From: Yponomeuta sedellus
Lineage: Eukaryota > Arthropoda > Insecta > Lepidoptera > Yponomeutidae
Direction of reading: 5' to 3'
DNA: 64,000 nucleotides
NCBI GenBank assembly: GCA_934045075.1
Contig: OW203738.1
Coordinates: forward strand, 9,656,868-9,720,867
In this document: one piece after another, positions 41,720 through 52,257 of the stretch
Position numbering within the stretch: the first letter of the stretch is position 1
Layout: each line of letters starts with the position of its first letter
Translations under genes and position numbers: made by a program
Notes under the pieces: generated by a model
The model's database searches: none
Told to the model about the DNA's origin: nothing
What the model saw: the letters and a program-made list of their open reading frames with translations, nothing else

Positions 41720-42760
41720 TCAAAAGGAAGACCCAGCGAAGACCGCGTCAAATTACAGTGCGCGCGACCAAACCTGTTGCTATTGTCGGACATTAATAAA
41801 TTTGTCACCGCGTAAAAGATAGGGGCGAAAGTGCGAATCCTGGACAATAAGAGGCTTAGAGTTATCGACCGAATAGGCCATTAATTCTATCGGATGTTCG
41901 ATGGAATAATGGGACTTAAGCGCTGGCACCGAGGTATTTCACGATGAGATGGTATCGCTTGTCGATATAACCTCTTTTTATGACCATTCAATAGATAAGG
42001 AATTGGCAAATCTACAACTGTTGTTAGAGAGGTTTATTGTCAACTTGGCGCTGATTATTTGCCATTTGCGGAGTCATTTGAATTTACCGCCGGCACGCGG
42101 CCGATTGTCACGTCGGAGAAAGTGTGTTTATGTGTTCTCTTCAGCAAATAAAGGAGTTCATTCTGAATTCATGAGATTGCTATCGGAGATTTAGTTTTAC
42201 GGAGCAATGATTATTAAGAGCTATTGAATATAGTGTTGCATCGAGCGACATGCTAGCCGGTTGATTGTAGATTCTAAGACTGATAGTTACACAACCCAAG
42301 ATTTTTCATCGCTGTTGATCAGGTCTCTACACGAGTACTGTCTTAAATAAGGCACTGTCTTGCTCAATATCAGTAAAACGATTCAATTGCTACTTAACCC
42401 GTAAAATACGGTAATATCTCTCTAAACGCTAAAACACCACTGAAGTGTTTCAAAAACCAGTTAAGTAGCATTATTGTTATTGGACAGCAACGTAAAGTGC
42501 TGACCTCTGAAACTGTCTTAAACTCTAATCTCTGCCTTTCAAATATATAAACCAGTATTACCTAAAGAGTGGGGTCCACGGATGTAAAGCGGCGAGGTAA
42601 ACTGTTGACCTCTGATATATTTAACGCGGTAGGCCAGGGCGTGGCGACGCGTGCGCCGCAACTAGGCTGCTAGAAGGGACGGCTGGAGAGGGCTAAGGGA
42701 CAGTGCGACGGCGCACGGGACAAGTTATAAACTGATCCACCTGAATCCATCGATATCAAC
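41720..42760. other. No recognised gene
   Basis: An 81-codon frame (41949-42194) has no recognisable domain. The stretch at 42050-42120 is less AT-rich. No known repeat. Confidence 0.35.
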
Positions 42761-42761
42761 C

Positions 42762-42915
42762 CTTGTATCCTTGTATGTCCCCACTGTTGGGGCACGGGTC
42801 TCTTCCTGCATCGCAGGAAGGTTAGGCCATACTCCACCACGGGGGCCAAGTCCGGGTTGGTAGAGGATTATAAGACAGTGGCGGGTCTTACTGTCAGAAG
42901 TTATCAAGCTGCTCA
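42762..42915 (-). mobile_element. SINE-B, 3' half
   Basis: It has 'TATGTCCCCACTGTTGGGGC', 'CTTCCTGCATCGCAGGAAGG' and 'CAGAAGTTATCAAGCTGC' in reverse. The copy ends abruptly before the 5S-like head. Confidence 0.8.
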
Positions 42916-43245
42916 TGAATCCATATTTCTTATGAACTTTCGTTAAAAATCACCGTATGTATTCTTAAGTGACTCAACACAAGCGACTGCAACAATGAAT
43001 GCCAAACACATCGGCTTGTTTGGCATTCACGTTTACGCTTACAGATTTTGTATAAAACACGCGAAAACCGCAATGAAACTATTTTTGGCTTTGTGGCTTG
43101 TCATATTGTGCACGGGTACAAGGTTTTGTTGTAAAATGCTCGTCATCTTACAAATTCGTACTGAGTTTAGCGTGTTTGTCCATTATTGAGAGCTATCCGA
43201 AGCCATCTCCGAAGCCATCGATTACATTTACATTTACGATTAAAA
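42916..43245. other. No recognised gene; short inverted duplication
   Basis: Around 42994-43030 'GAATGCCAAACA' and 'TGTTTGGCATTC' form a short palindrome. Overlapping frames of 64-79 codons have no domain. Confidence 0.4.
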
Positions 43246-43247
43246 AA

Positions 43248-43345
43248 GACCCCAGGTCTTGGATGTTTACATGTTTGTCATGTCGTTGTTTCTGGTTCCC
43301 ACGACACAGGGTATCCAAGTGGGGGTGCCTGTTGTAAATGTTATG
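43248..43345 (+). mobile_element. SINE-C body fragment
   Basis: It contains 'CCCCAGGTCTTGGATGTTTA', 'CATGTCGTTGTTTCTGGTTC' and 'ACGACACAGGGTATCC'. The tRNA-like head is missing. Confidence 0.7.
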
Positions 43346-43421
43346 TTATATTATGTTATTTGCGGGCAGTCTACAACCTTTGTTGAAGTTGGCTATGCCA
43401 ATCCTTAGGCTAAGCGCGCGC

Positions 43422-43580
43422 GGGTTACTTTTGTCACCGTGACTGTTTCGTCACTGCGTAGATATGTTTGGAGATGCGCGAAATGTCACCCAGTTATCAC
43501 GTCGTAACATACGCGCATCTCCATACATATCCACGGTCTTGATAAGAGTGACGAAACAGTCACGGTGACAAAAGTAACCC
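43422..43580. mobile_element. 159-bp MITE with perfect 34-bp terminal inverted repeats
   Basis: The ends at 43422-43455 and 43547-43580 are exact reverse complements, beginning 'GGGTTACTTTTGTCACCGTG'. Inner blocks 'GGAGATGCGCG' and 'CGCGCATCTCC' extend the fold. GC-rich flanks prevent a clear target-site duplication call. Confidence 0.9.
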
Positions 43581-43682
43581 TTGGGCGCGTAGCCTTACTC
43601 TACTGACACCTGATAGCAATGCAGGCACACTCAGATCGCTACGAACCTTTGCCTTGAGTCACCCGCTTCTAGGTAGTGCAGG

Positions 43683-43790
43683 AAGAGTGGCCGAGTGGGT
43701 AAGGCGCTCGTGCTGCGATCGCGGCCGGCTATTGATAAATCATCGACAAGCCACGCGCGCCCCCGGCTAGCTGCGCAACCGTACACACGC
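43683..43790 (+). repeat. tRNA-like 5' half
   Basis: 'GTGGCCGAGTGGGTAAGGCG' contains a good A box like that of type II tRNAs, followed by an anticodon-like arm. No B box follows, so this is a broken SINE head or tRNA fragment. Confidence 0.4.
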
Positions 43791-43799
43791 CGCGCGGTG

Positions 43800-45370
43800 T
43801 TAAGACTACTGGCGTATCTGGTAGTCTATTTATTTATGTAATATCCACAAATATATACTTACATCATTACAGGCTTAGTAAGGTATGCTACTTATAAATT
43901 ACAATTACATCTTAATTCTAACACATAATAACTCTTAAATTAACTGTATGGATATTAACAGAGAAAGACATTTTTTGAGTTAAATTTTTCGTAAGTCCTC
44001 TACATTTCTAATAATGAATGATTCAATTAATAACCATTTAGTGCCAAGAACAATGTTTTACACTTCACTTATAAACTTATTAGGAATTTAATTGATTAGA
44101 TGTTAACTTAAGCACAGATTCAATTATCAGTAAGTGAACCCAAGTCAATAATGTTTTATCACAACTGATAACAAGTAGCCTGTGAAATGAAAAAAACTAT
44201 CGCGCGAAAGTTTAGCGCACTAGAAGTGCTTCAATTTATCAATGTTGAAAAAATGTGTTTTTCAGAGTATGCGTATTTTTATTAGCACTTTATACTTTGT
44301 ATTTTGTTTTTTTTTTTTACATTTTAACCTGCATAAGGTTGTACACATCAATACGAACAATTTTTACTATTGGAAAAAATCCAAATCACGTTGCTTCACA
44401 CATTTTTATGCCTCAGGTGATAACTCTGGTACGGATTAGCTGATCATTTTTTCACCAGTTCGGACTTTTCTCGATAGTAAAATTTGTTCATAATGTCCAG
44501 CTAAAAGACACACGAATCTAGAAGTTTTAAAAATAATGAACTAAGCGTAAAATAAAAAAAAAACAAAGCCCAGCCAGGTTCCATAAATAGTTATGTATCA
44601 GAACACTGCTATATAAACTAAACTGGTACATACCTAAGTAAATTATACATTAACAATTACTAGACATATGAAAGTCATCAACCCGTCAAACCCGCCTCGA
44701 GAAGTCCTATCGTTTCTTCTAAACATTCCGCAATCAAATGTTAAACTCTGAGGACAAACCAGTTTCTGAATTGAGAATTTTGCTAAGTAAATAATAATAA
44801 TAATTTATTGATCAAGGTCCAATTATTATTACAGTTCTGTCGACACTTACAAAATTACAGTTTATGTTACATAGCTAGTTAAGCCCCGGACTGCTAAACT
44901 AGGGGAGCCTGTATCTTAGGAGTGAATAGTTACATACAGTTAACTATTTACTTAACTCTCTCTACGAAATTCTTCGATAAGAGCGTGACAGAATATTACT
45001 TAAGTAATTTAGTGAAATCCTCAATTCAGAAACCGACCGACCCTCAGCCTCTGTTGCATGCAGTGTTCACAACCATTTCTCTAGCGCAAAGCCCCCAGCA
45101 GTGTGGCCAGTCTCGGACAAAATTTCCAGCAATTTAGAAAAGACGTAACAAGCCTCCCGCCGTCGCCATCTCCATTGTGCTGCGGAATGCCGCGTGCGTG
45201 GGCGCAGGCCGTGTTCTTGCCTTAATTAAACCATCATCTGACGCGATTAAGCTGAGGATGTGGTAATAACGGCCCTTTGAAACTAGACCTCGAGGATTTA
45301 CTACTAAATTCTGAGTAACATCGATAATGTTTCGCTGAAAATATAATGAATATAAATAGGATTCTATAAT
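43800..45370. other. No recognised gene
   Basis: Frames of 62-82 codons have no recognisable domains. The patch 45140-45300 is GC-richer and open on the minus strand, but has no motif. At 45370-45410 a short 'CACGGGTTAGTGCAATACAA' is the end of a SINE-A. Confidence 0.35.
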
Positions 45371-45414
45371 TGTCCTCAACACGGGTTAGTGCAATACAAA
45401 GAATATAATATAAT

Positions 45415-46060
45415 GAAGTTTTTTTACGATCAGTTTTAAACTACTTCGTGTTCACTGTACTAATTTAAAACTTTACAACTGCATGCGGACAGCCGCCTTA
45501 ATTATTTGATGTATGGCTTACAAAATAAATAAGATGAAAAAAAATATCTGTATGCGGATTACAATTACTGTATATTAAGCGCATAAAATCCTGAAGGATT
45601 CCTAAGGTGTAGTTTATTTCATTAACTTCATAATAATTGATATCGGACACTTCAGGGTTCGGCCACGATTTTACCCTCATAATTAGGCCTCTGACGAAGT
45701 GAGAAATGAATGGTGGAATTTATTGTGGGCAATCTCTAAACCTGTGCTCTGAAAACTTTATAAAAAAGTTTAGCTTTTTCAGAAACAGAAAATAAATAGA
45801 ATCAAATTCTTAGCGCGAGAAAGCTTGTCTAGATAATGTTTCGAACAAAGACGCAAATGCCACAGCGGTTAATATTTAATCGATGCTTTGGTAAAGCGGA
45901 GCTTTATTCAAATTAGGTACGACGACGGTTATATCAGAGTAGATACCTGCTTTGTCTAGTGGTTCCGACCTGAACTCAAATTAAATTATTTTGAATGTGC
46001 ACAATAAAGTTTGGAACATCTGTTTAATGCACCATTTCCTTCTTCTTCTGAATTTGTTTG
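45415..46060. other. No recognised feature
   Basis: No supported gene or repeat. Confidence 0.4.
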
Positions 46061-46061
46061 T

Positions 46062-46333
46062 CCATACATACATACATACATACATACATAAATAAATAAA
46101 TCTTCATGGACATATTACACAAATCTCGTTAGCCCTATACTAAGTACAACTAAATGACTTGTGTTATAGGTGCTAACTCGACGATAGATTTAATACAAAA
46201 CATACATAGATAATAACCAAGACCCGAGACAAACTAGAAAAGTTCGGTTCCTAGTTTGACCCGGCCGGGGATCGAACCCGAGACCTTCGGTTTTACAGTC
46301 AGCGTGCCAAACCGCTGCGCCACCGAGGCCACT
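46062..46333 (-). mobile_element. SINE-D, tRNA-derived, copy 2 with short tail
   Basis: In reverse the head is 'GGCCTCGGTGGCGCAGCGGT', with 'AGGTCTCGGGTTCGATCCCC' as B box and a body matching 31958-32193 to 'GAGATTTGTGTAATATGTCC'. The 3' tail is (TTTA)n-(TATG)n at 46062-46101, short compared with the 860-bp array next to copy 1. Confidence 0.85.
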
Positions 46334-46340
46334 TAATTTC

Positions 46341-46565
46341 ACATAACCTCACGCCTGTATCCCAGAGGGTTAGGCAGAGACCAGGGACTGTCACTTGCCT
46401 GACAGATCACCTTCGCTTCTTCAACGTTCATAACTCGTTGCATGGACGCACGCCGGTTCCGGGTACTTTTTATCTTCCCGTTTGCTAATACATCCCCTAT
46501 TTCGCTGATGTATGTCCGCCTGGGACGTCCCTTACCAGCCCTTCCACCAAAATAATGGACATTGT
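46341..46565 (-). mobile_element. RTE-like LINE 3' end fragment
   Basis: Reading in reverse: 'GGTGGAAGGGCTGGTAAGGG', 'ACGTCCCAGGCGGACATACA', 'TGAACGTTGAAGAAGCGAAG', 'GTGATCTGTCAGGCAAGTGA' and 'GGATACAGGCGTGAGGTTAT'. It covers the last 50-60 codons and 3' flank of the family at 60040-60365, with frame damage. It abuts the head of SINE-D. Confidence 0.75.
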
Positions 46566-46574
46566 TTGAAAATT

Positions 46575-46660
46575 AAGCCATGCCAGGATTCGAACTTAGG
46601 ACCATACGCATGAGAAACAATCGTGTAATTGCTTCGAATCATTGTGTACCTGTAACTGAG
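46575..46660 (-). repeat. tRNA-like fragment
   Basis: In reverse, 'CTAAGTTCGAATCCTGGC' is a B-box motif. No A box or cloverleaf is convincing. Confidence 0.35.
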
Positions 46661-46899
46661 CTGGTTCTAGCATAAGCAAAGACCAAAGACCAGGGGCTGG
46701 CAGTAGGCTGTTTATATTATGGAGTCTCTGTTTTTCCATTACATACAACGTTTGGTGGGTATAAGTTATCTATGTACGACATGGAGTACATAACCGTGAA
46801 GGCTTAGACAAAGATCAGTTTCGAGGCTCATTCGTCACTGCGCTATACCGCTGAGAGCGAGGAGTGGGCGTCTACTCCAGATGTGGTTTCCTAGTTTAA

Positions 46900-47108
46900 T
46901 AATGCAGCCTTTATACAAACAGGCCCACCGTAGGCCATAGGCCTTCGCTCAGAAAGAGAGAGTATGCGATTAATCACCATGCGTGCCCACCGCGGGTTAG
47001 CCATTTCAAACCCTGAGGTATGTGAACAGCTCAGTTACTCAGGTTTCCTCACGTTGTATTCCTTCACTATTAGCGAGTGGTATTGCTAGTATGACTTCAC
47101 AAAGTATT
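46900..47108 (-). repeat. Family F interspersed repeat, fullest copy
   Basis: In order: 'GGCCCACCGTAGGCCATAGG', 'CTCAGAAAGAGAGAG', 'GTGCCCACCGCGGGTTAGCC', 'GTTACTCAGGTTTCCTCACG' and 'TTAGCGAGTGGTATTGCTAG'. It ends at the start of a SINE-A. Confidence 0.7.
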
Positions 47109-47109
47109 T

Positions 47110-47420
47110 TAAAAAATCTATTTAGAGGCTAAAAATTCCACCCATGCCGGGATTCGAACCCGCGACCTCTGGCTATCCGTGCCAGTGCTCTTTCCAACTG
47201 AGCCAATGGGCGACTCACCGGCATCAGTGAAATTTCGAACCTCTTTACACTATTCTCTGTATTACGTACAGGCAGCGACATCTGGCTGAAGTAAATTGCA
47301 TCACTTACAGCGGACCAGAGGTCGCGGGTTCGAATCCCGGCATGGGTGGAATTTTTAGCCTCTAAATAGATTTTTTTTTAATTGTCCTTAGCACGGGTTA
47401 GTGCATTCAAAATAAAAATA
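47110..47420 (-). mobile_element. SINE-A inverted pair
   Basis: A minus copy (47110-47316) with tRNA-like core in reverse joins, at 'CACTTACAGCGGACCAGAGG', a plus-oriented half copy that starts inside the tRNA-like core and runs to the 3' end 'TTAGCACGGGTTAGTGCATT'. The upstream part of the second copy is missing. Confidence 0.8.
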
Positions 47421-47559
47421 GTATAATTCACTAAGTATGTAAGTTAGACGCGTACAAAACAAACATTTTGAGACAGTGTCAAAAACAAAAATAGTATAAT
47501 TCACTAAGTATGTAAGTTAGAAACGTACAAAACAAACATTTTGAGGCAGTGTTAAAAAC
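47414..47559. repeat. Tandem duplication, 73-bp unit, two copies
   Basis: Units at 47414-47486 and 47487-47559, both starting 'AAAAATAGTATAATTCACTA' and containing 'AAACAAACATTTTGAG'. They differ at a few positions. The first bases are the 3' tail of the SINE-A copy, so the duplication includes its end and flank. Confidence 0.85.
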
Positions 47560-47614
47560 TCTATAAGATTTTTATTGTTTTTATGAAACTAGTTTGTGAC
47601 AGTTTTATAACTTT

Positions 47615-47661
47615 ATAACAGCTCTCCGTTATTCTTCATTAGATAAACGGAGAGCTGTTAT
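47615..47661. repeat. Perfect 16-bp hairpin
   Basis: Arms ATAACAGCTCTCCGTT and AACGGAGAGCTGTTAT have a 15-base loop. No function assigned. Confidence 0.75.
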
Positions 47662-47880
47662 GAGACATTTAATTCAACATACATGTTTTTTTACAAAAAG
47701 TAAGAAAACTTCTATTGTAATTATTTATGTTGTCATTGAATTATTCAATTTAATGACGATTTTACTTATGTGCTTTAGTTTGCCCATCAATATATCCACT
47801 GTGTTTTAAAAATTCTACTTCTTCGTGCTAATGCACCCGCCTGGGCACTACGATGCACGATGGCATGAGTCACGCGCTTT
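47662..47880. other. No recognised feature
   Basis: No supported gene or repeat. Confidence 0.4.
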
Positions 47881-47906
47881 ATGGCGCTAAAATGTCAGAA
47901 TTTGTC

Positions 47907-48329
47907 AATTTGTGACGGTGCAAACCTCTTCACACCATTTTTATTTCTTTTTCCATCTATCATTTTCAAATATTTAAATTATGTACGTCACACATTCTTC
48001 GATTTCTCTCATTTTTCACCACTACTACTTTACCCTTTGACCAGATCTGATTTTTTGCCTGCTTCTCCGTTTAAAAAAAAAAAAATATCCTCCAGGACAT
48101 TTGCTAACCAATTTTTTTTTATTTGTAGATTTATAGTAACTTTAAAACAGAAAACTGGATAAAAACGGAGAAGCAGGTAAAAAAGTCAGATCTGGTCAAA
48201 GGGTAAAGTAGTAGTGGTGAAAAATGAGGGAAATCGAAGAATGTGTGACGTACATAATTTAAATATTTGAAAATGATAGATGGAAAAAGAAATAAAAATG
48301 GTGTGAAGAGGTTTGCACCGTCACAAATT
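47907..48329. mobile_element. 423-bp foldback element with about 168-bp arms
   Basis: The left arm (47907-48073) and right arm (48161-48329) are near-perfect reverse complements from 'AATTTGTGACGGTGCAAACC' inward to 'GCTTCTCCGTTT'. Weaker pairing ('GGCGCTAAAATGTCA' with 'TGACATTTCAGCC') suggests the element extends to about 47883-48365. The spacer is AT-rich and non-coding. A solo arm lies at 360-590. The 93-codon frame across the left arm is an artefact. Confidence 0.9.
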
Positions 48330-48382
48330 AATGCACAGAAAAGTCGCGATTTTTGACATTTCAGCCATTCGTTGACCGATGA

Positions 48383-48848
48383 TTAATTAAGGCGCTAAGG
48401 GGCACTAACTAGCGCCACCATAGAATAAAAATCACAACTTGTTTTATAATACGTTTTTAACGAAAAGTGAACATGAGAAATATTAACAACTGTGATAACT
48501 ATTTTTAAGAATCTAGGATCTTGATCGATGTCCGCCAAAAACGGAGTACTAGGATATTTATACTACATTCTAGGCTGTATGTTCTAAAAATAGTTCGTAG
48601 TAGTATTCATAATAGTCTGCTAACTTAAAGCATTGCTAATTCTCACTCTGTCTTCTTCTATTGACCCAAGTCAGAATGAAAAAGAACACTCTTTAGCAGC
48701 TGTTTTAAGTTAGCGGACCATTATGAATAAGGGGGTATATATATTAAGATTTCTCATGTTTAATTTTTGAAAAAAACCTAATACAGAACAACTTATGATT
48801 TTTATTCCATTGGTGGCGCTAGTTAGCGCCCCTAAGCGTCTTAATTAA
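48383..48848. mobile_element. Family H TIR element with a nested MITE
   Basis: Both ends carry TTAATTAA followed by 'GGCGCTAAGGGGC' or its counterpart 'GACGCTTAGGGGCG', and pair over roughly 100 bp into 'AAGTGAACATGAGAAATATT'. TTAATTAA may be part of the inverted repeat or a target-site duplication; being palindromic it cannot be told apart. The element contains the MITE at 48604-48729. A second, truncated copy is at 41068-41405. Confidence 0.8.
48604..48729. mobile_element. Small MITE with TATTCATAAT ends, inside family H
   Basis: The ends 'TATTCATAATAGTCTGCTAA' and 'TTAGCGGACCATTATGAATA' are inverted repeats of about 25 bp with three mismatches. Inner blocks around 'ATTCTCACTCT' and 'AAAAGAACACTCTTTAGCAG' pair weakly. 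TTATTCATAA-type ends recall some piggyBac-type MITEs, but no TTAA duplication is visible. Confidence 0.65.
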
Positions 48849-48857
48849 AATGTTGTA

Positions 48858-49655
48858 AGCATAGGGACTTAAAAACCTATTTAGAGGCTAAAATTTCACC
48901 CATGCCGGGATTCGAACCCGCAACCTCTGGCTATCCGTGCCAGCGCTCTACCAATTGAGTCAATGTGCCAATTGTCAATTAAATTTGTCCTTAGCACGGG
49001 TTAGTGCATTAAAAATAAAAATAGTATAATCATGTGGTTACAGTGATATCGTTCCGATGTAAAACCTAACTGCAAAGTAGGTAGTCGGGGCTGTAAGTGA
49101 TGCAATTTGCTTAAGCCAGATGTCGCTGCCTGTACGTAATACAGAGAATAGTGTAAAGAGGTTCGAAATTTCACTGATGCCGTGAGTCGCACATTGACTC
49201 AATTGGTAGAGCGCTGGCACGGATAGCCAGAGGTTGCAGGTTCGAATCCCGGCATGGGTGAAATTTTAGCCTCTAAATAGGGTTTTAAATTTGTCCTTAG
49301 CACGGGTTAGTGCATTAAAAATAAAAATAGTATAATCATGTGGTTACAGTGATATCGTTCCGATGTAAAACCTAACTGCAAAGTAGGTAGTCGGGGCTGT
49401 AAGTGATGCAATTTGCTTAAGCCAGATGTCGCTGCCTGTACGTAATACAGAGAATAGTGTAAAGAGGTTCGAAATTTCACTGATGCCGTGAGTCGCACAT
49501 TGACTCAATTGGTAGAGCGCTGGCACGGATAGCCAGAGGTTGCAGGTTCGAATCCCGGCATGGGTGAAATTTTAGCCTCTAAATAGGTTTTTAAATTTGT
49601 CCTTAGCACGGGTTAGTGCATTAAAAATAAAAATAGTATAAGCATAGGGACTTAA
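48858..49655 (+). mobile_element. SINE-A complex: inverted head plus two 306-bp tandem units
   Basis: Flanked by TAAGCATAGGGACTTAA (about 48856-48872 and 49639-49655). Inside are a minus-oriented 3' portion with tRNA-like core (48875-48975), then two units in plus orientation starting at 48981 and 49287, almost identical, and the start of a third at 49593. Each unit has a tRNA-like core with 'GGTTCGAATCCCGG'. The duplicated 60- and 63-codon frames on the minus strand reflect the tandem units and are not genes. Confidence 0.85.
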
Positions 49656-49659
49656 TAAA

Positions 49660-50060
49660 ATCTTTAGTGACAGTAGGTATAACCTGTTGAAAAGTCTTCG
49701 ACTCCGAGTAGAGTCTGTCCAGGGCAAACTCACAATCGACGACAGCTGAGCTTGCGTAAAGCGGTACATGGATAGCGTGCTCAGCCAAACAATACGGCCT
49801 GTTGCAAACGATCCAGCAACGTTACATGACAGCGGACGTCGAAAATATTGCGATGAAATTCGATTTGTTAATCGGCTGTTGAAGCTCATTGGTGTAATCG
49901 ACCATAGTAGTTCCATTGGTGAATGGAACTACGATCCAGGCTTACCTGTACTTACTATATAATAACATTTGAACAAAAATACGGCATAAAGATTTCATTT
50001 TCACAATATCACAAATCACTTTGTTATGTTATTTGTTGGAAATAGTTTATTGTCTATACT
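49660..50060. other. Unassigned stretch, weakly coding-like
   Basis: The part 49690-49950 is less AT-rich and gives open frames on both strands (64 codons plus, 114 codons minus; the latter includes SINE sequence). No domain is recognisable. It could be a decayed gene or transposon fragment. Confidence 0.35.
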
Positions 50061-50065
50061 GAAGA

Positions 50066-50205
50066 AATTCCGTGCTGCGCAAGGCACGCTAAGCCGTTGG
50101 TTTCGACTGTCACGTAATGGCAGTCGCTAAGCCATGGTAGCGGCAACTGCCTTACAATCCTCCTCCAACACGGACTTACCCCCCGTGGAGTATACTCACC
50201 TTCTT
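50066..50205 (+). mobile_element. SINE-B fragment
   Basis: It contains 'CCGTGCTGCGCAAGGCACGC', 'CGTAATGGCAGTCGCTAAGC' and 'GCCTTACAATCCTCCTCCAA'. The 5S-like head is missing; an internal deletion removes the 'TTGATAACTTCTGACAG' block. Confidence 0.7.
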
Positions 50206-52250
50206 ACGATGAGCATATTCCACGATCGATCACAGGAAGAGATTCGTGCTCCAGCAGTGGGAACATACAAAGGATTAATATCATATCAATCACTGAAGAA
50301 ATGGTATTCAGGTTATGCGCATTTTCATATCACATGTATTTTCAGACAAACAGTCCGTAAGCCAGTGGCGTCAAATTGATAACAAATCACTTTTCTCTTT
50401 ATACGGTTTCATCAGAATCAGCAGTTCTTGTCAAGTTATTAATCAAAACATCCTGACCGCGCACATTTCTTGGAAGACCCAAATAAGCATGAATAACGTG
50501 TACATATTAATTTAACGTTTGTACAAACGTGTACTTTGACGCAGCAAATATCTTTACAGGTTATGATTGGTCTTATTCATAAGATATTTTCTGCCGAACT
50601 CGGTTGATGTTGGAACAACATAATCGCCTAGGGATCTCCTCCAATGTTATATATGACAGAAATAAAACCGTTCATGATCGATTGATCAGTATCTCATATT
50701 AAGTGACACCAAATGTGCTTCGGACCATTTCTAATAAACATTACTCCGCAGGGAGTTGATAAAATGCTTAATTTACGGCTTACAGGAACATCGTAAAGCA
50801 TTTAACAACTTCATTAATTCTATCTTTATATCTAAGTTTTATTAGCACCTCATGCCATAGACAGTTAGCTAGAATTAACTTATGCAGAATACTGTAGAGT
50901 TAGGCAACCTGGTTTAGTAGTCTTGTAGAATCAATAGACTTAACCAGAGATGAGCGGTCCTAAGGAATATTGTCCCTAGCGTAGATTTAAGCAACAATTT
51001 TTTTTGAGAATATTCACTGTAGGGAGAATAGTAATAAAATTTATCGGTAATTGACTATCGCTAATCCTGATATGGCTGGGGTTATGTCTTTGCGCTCTAG
51101 AGACATATTTTTTATACATCCGCGGCAGTGCTCAAAACTGGGTACCTAATGTGTTCAAATCGTAAGTATGTAATTCCTGCTGTATTTTTCCTCATAAGTC
51201 TGTAAGCAATTATCAGATTTTTTACCAATATCTAAATGGATTCCCCATAATTTCTTGGGTAATAAAGGTATGATTTAACTAATAAGATAAAAAAACACTT
51301 TATAATAAAGTAGCTGAAACTCCCTGACAGTTAATGTTGATTAGCATCTAAATTGACAAATCTACCGTCTACCTAATGTTGAATATGGGTTTTTAGTTAC
51401 AAAAGCCAAGTCACGTAATTGGGTACTCCGTATGCCTATCTTGTTGCAAGGGCTGAATTCATCTTTACATGTCATTGCGGGTTATTATTCGCTTTGCAAT
51501 ACGTTGGTTTCTATTTCAAAAATTTGACTAAATAAGTTTTATTTATTACAACAATCCCTTATTCCTTGTATCACTTGATGATTCTGAACTGATATCATAA
51601 GAGCCATATTCGCCGCATCATTTTACTTGCTTGCGTTATTATCTTTCGCGAGAATCAACCGTCCGAGATGAGTCCTCGAGACATAATTCTAATTTAAAAA
51701 TTAAGAAAATTATGCTTATATTTGAAACGAGTAACAGCTTGGTGTTACAAGTGTTAAACGAGTGAGACCTCTCTTCACTTTCCTTTATTTTTCACGATTT
51801 TGAAACCAATTAATAAGTATTACATTGCGTGCACGGGTCACTGCTCGTTGAATAAAAACTTTCACACCGATAGCGCACTATTCCAAGAATTTTCCAAAGA
51901 ACTGGAAACAACCGCCTATGTGACTTTTAACTGTGAAAGCGTGGAAAGCAATGGACCACCATTTTTCATAAGCTGGGACCCCTTCAGCTGCAAAATTAAA
52001 GCCTGCTAACTGTTTTGGAAAGAGACAGAACGGTTGATGTGATCTCACAGCCCTGCTACTACAGTGGAAACGTACAATAGGCTAATGAAGCTAAGTGCGA
52101 ATATCGCAGGTCTAACTAACTCACTAACATAAACCTGAAAATACTGGCTTTATAATAAGGACCTCAAATAATAGTCGAGCGAAAGCTAATAGTAGCTTTA
52201 TGGTTACGATGCATTGATAACAGTCAATTGTTTAACCACTAAACGGTTAG
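50206..52250. other. No recognised gene over 2 kb
   Basis: Frames reach 81 codons (50134-50379) and 69 codons (51800-52009) without recognisable domains. A (TTAAGCAACAATTTTTTTTG)-type run and ordinary AT-rich DNA fill the rest. It is the longest stretch of the window without any identified repeat. Confidence 0.35.
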
Positions 52251-52257
52251 TATGAAT

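Noticed and set aside
45134..45382. 82-codon minus-strand ORF in a GC-richer patch
   Set aside because: No motif and its 5' end reaches a SINE-A tail; coding cannot be supported.
49572..49916. 114-codon minus-strand ORF
   Set aside because: Its last third lies in SINE-A; the remainder has no recognisable domain. Kept only as an unassigned stretch.
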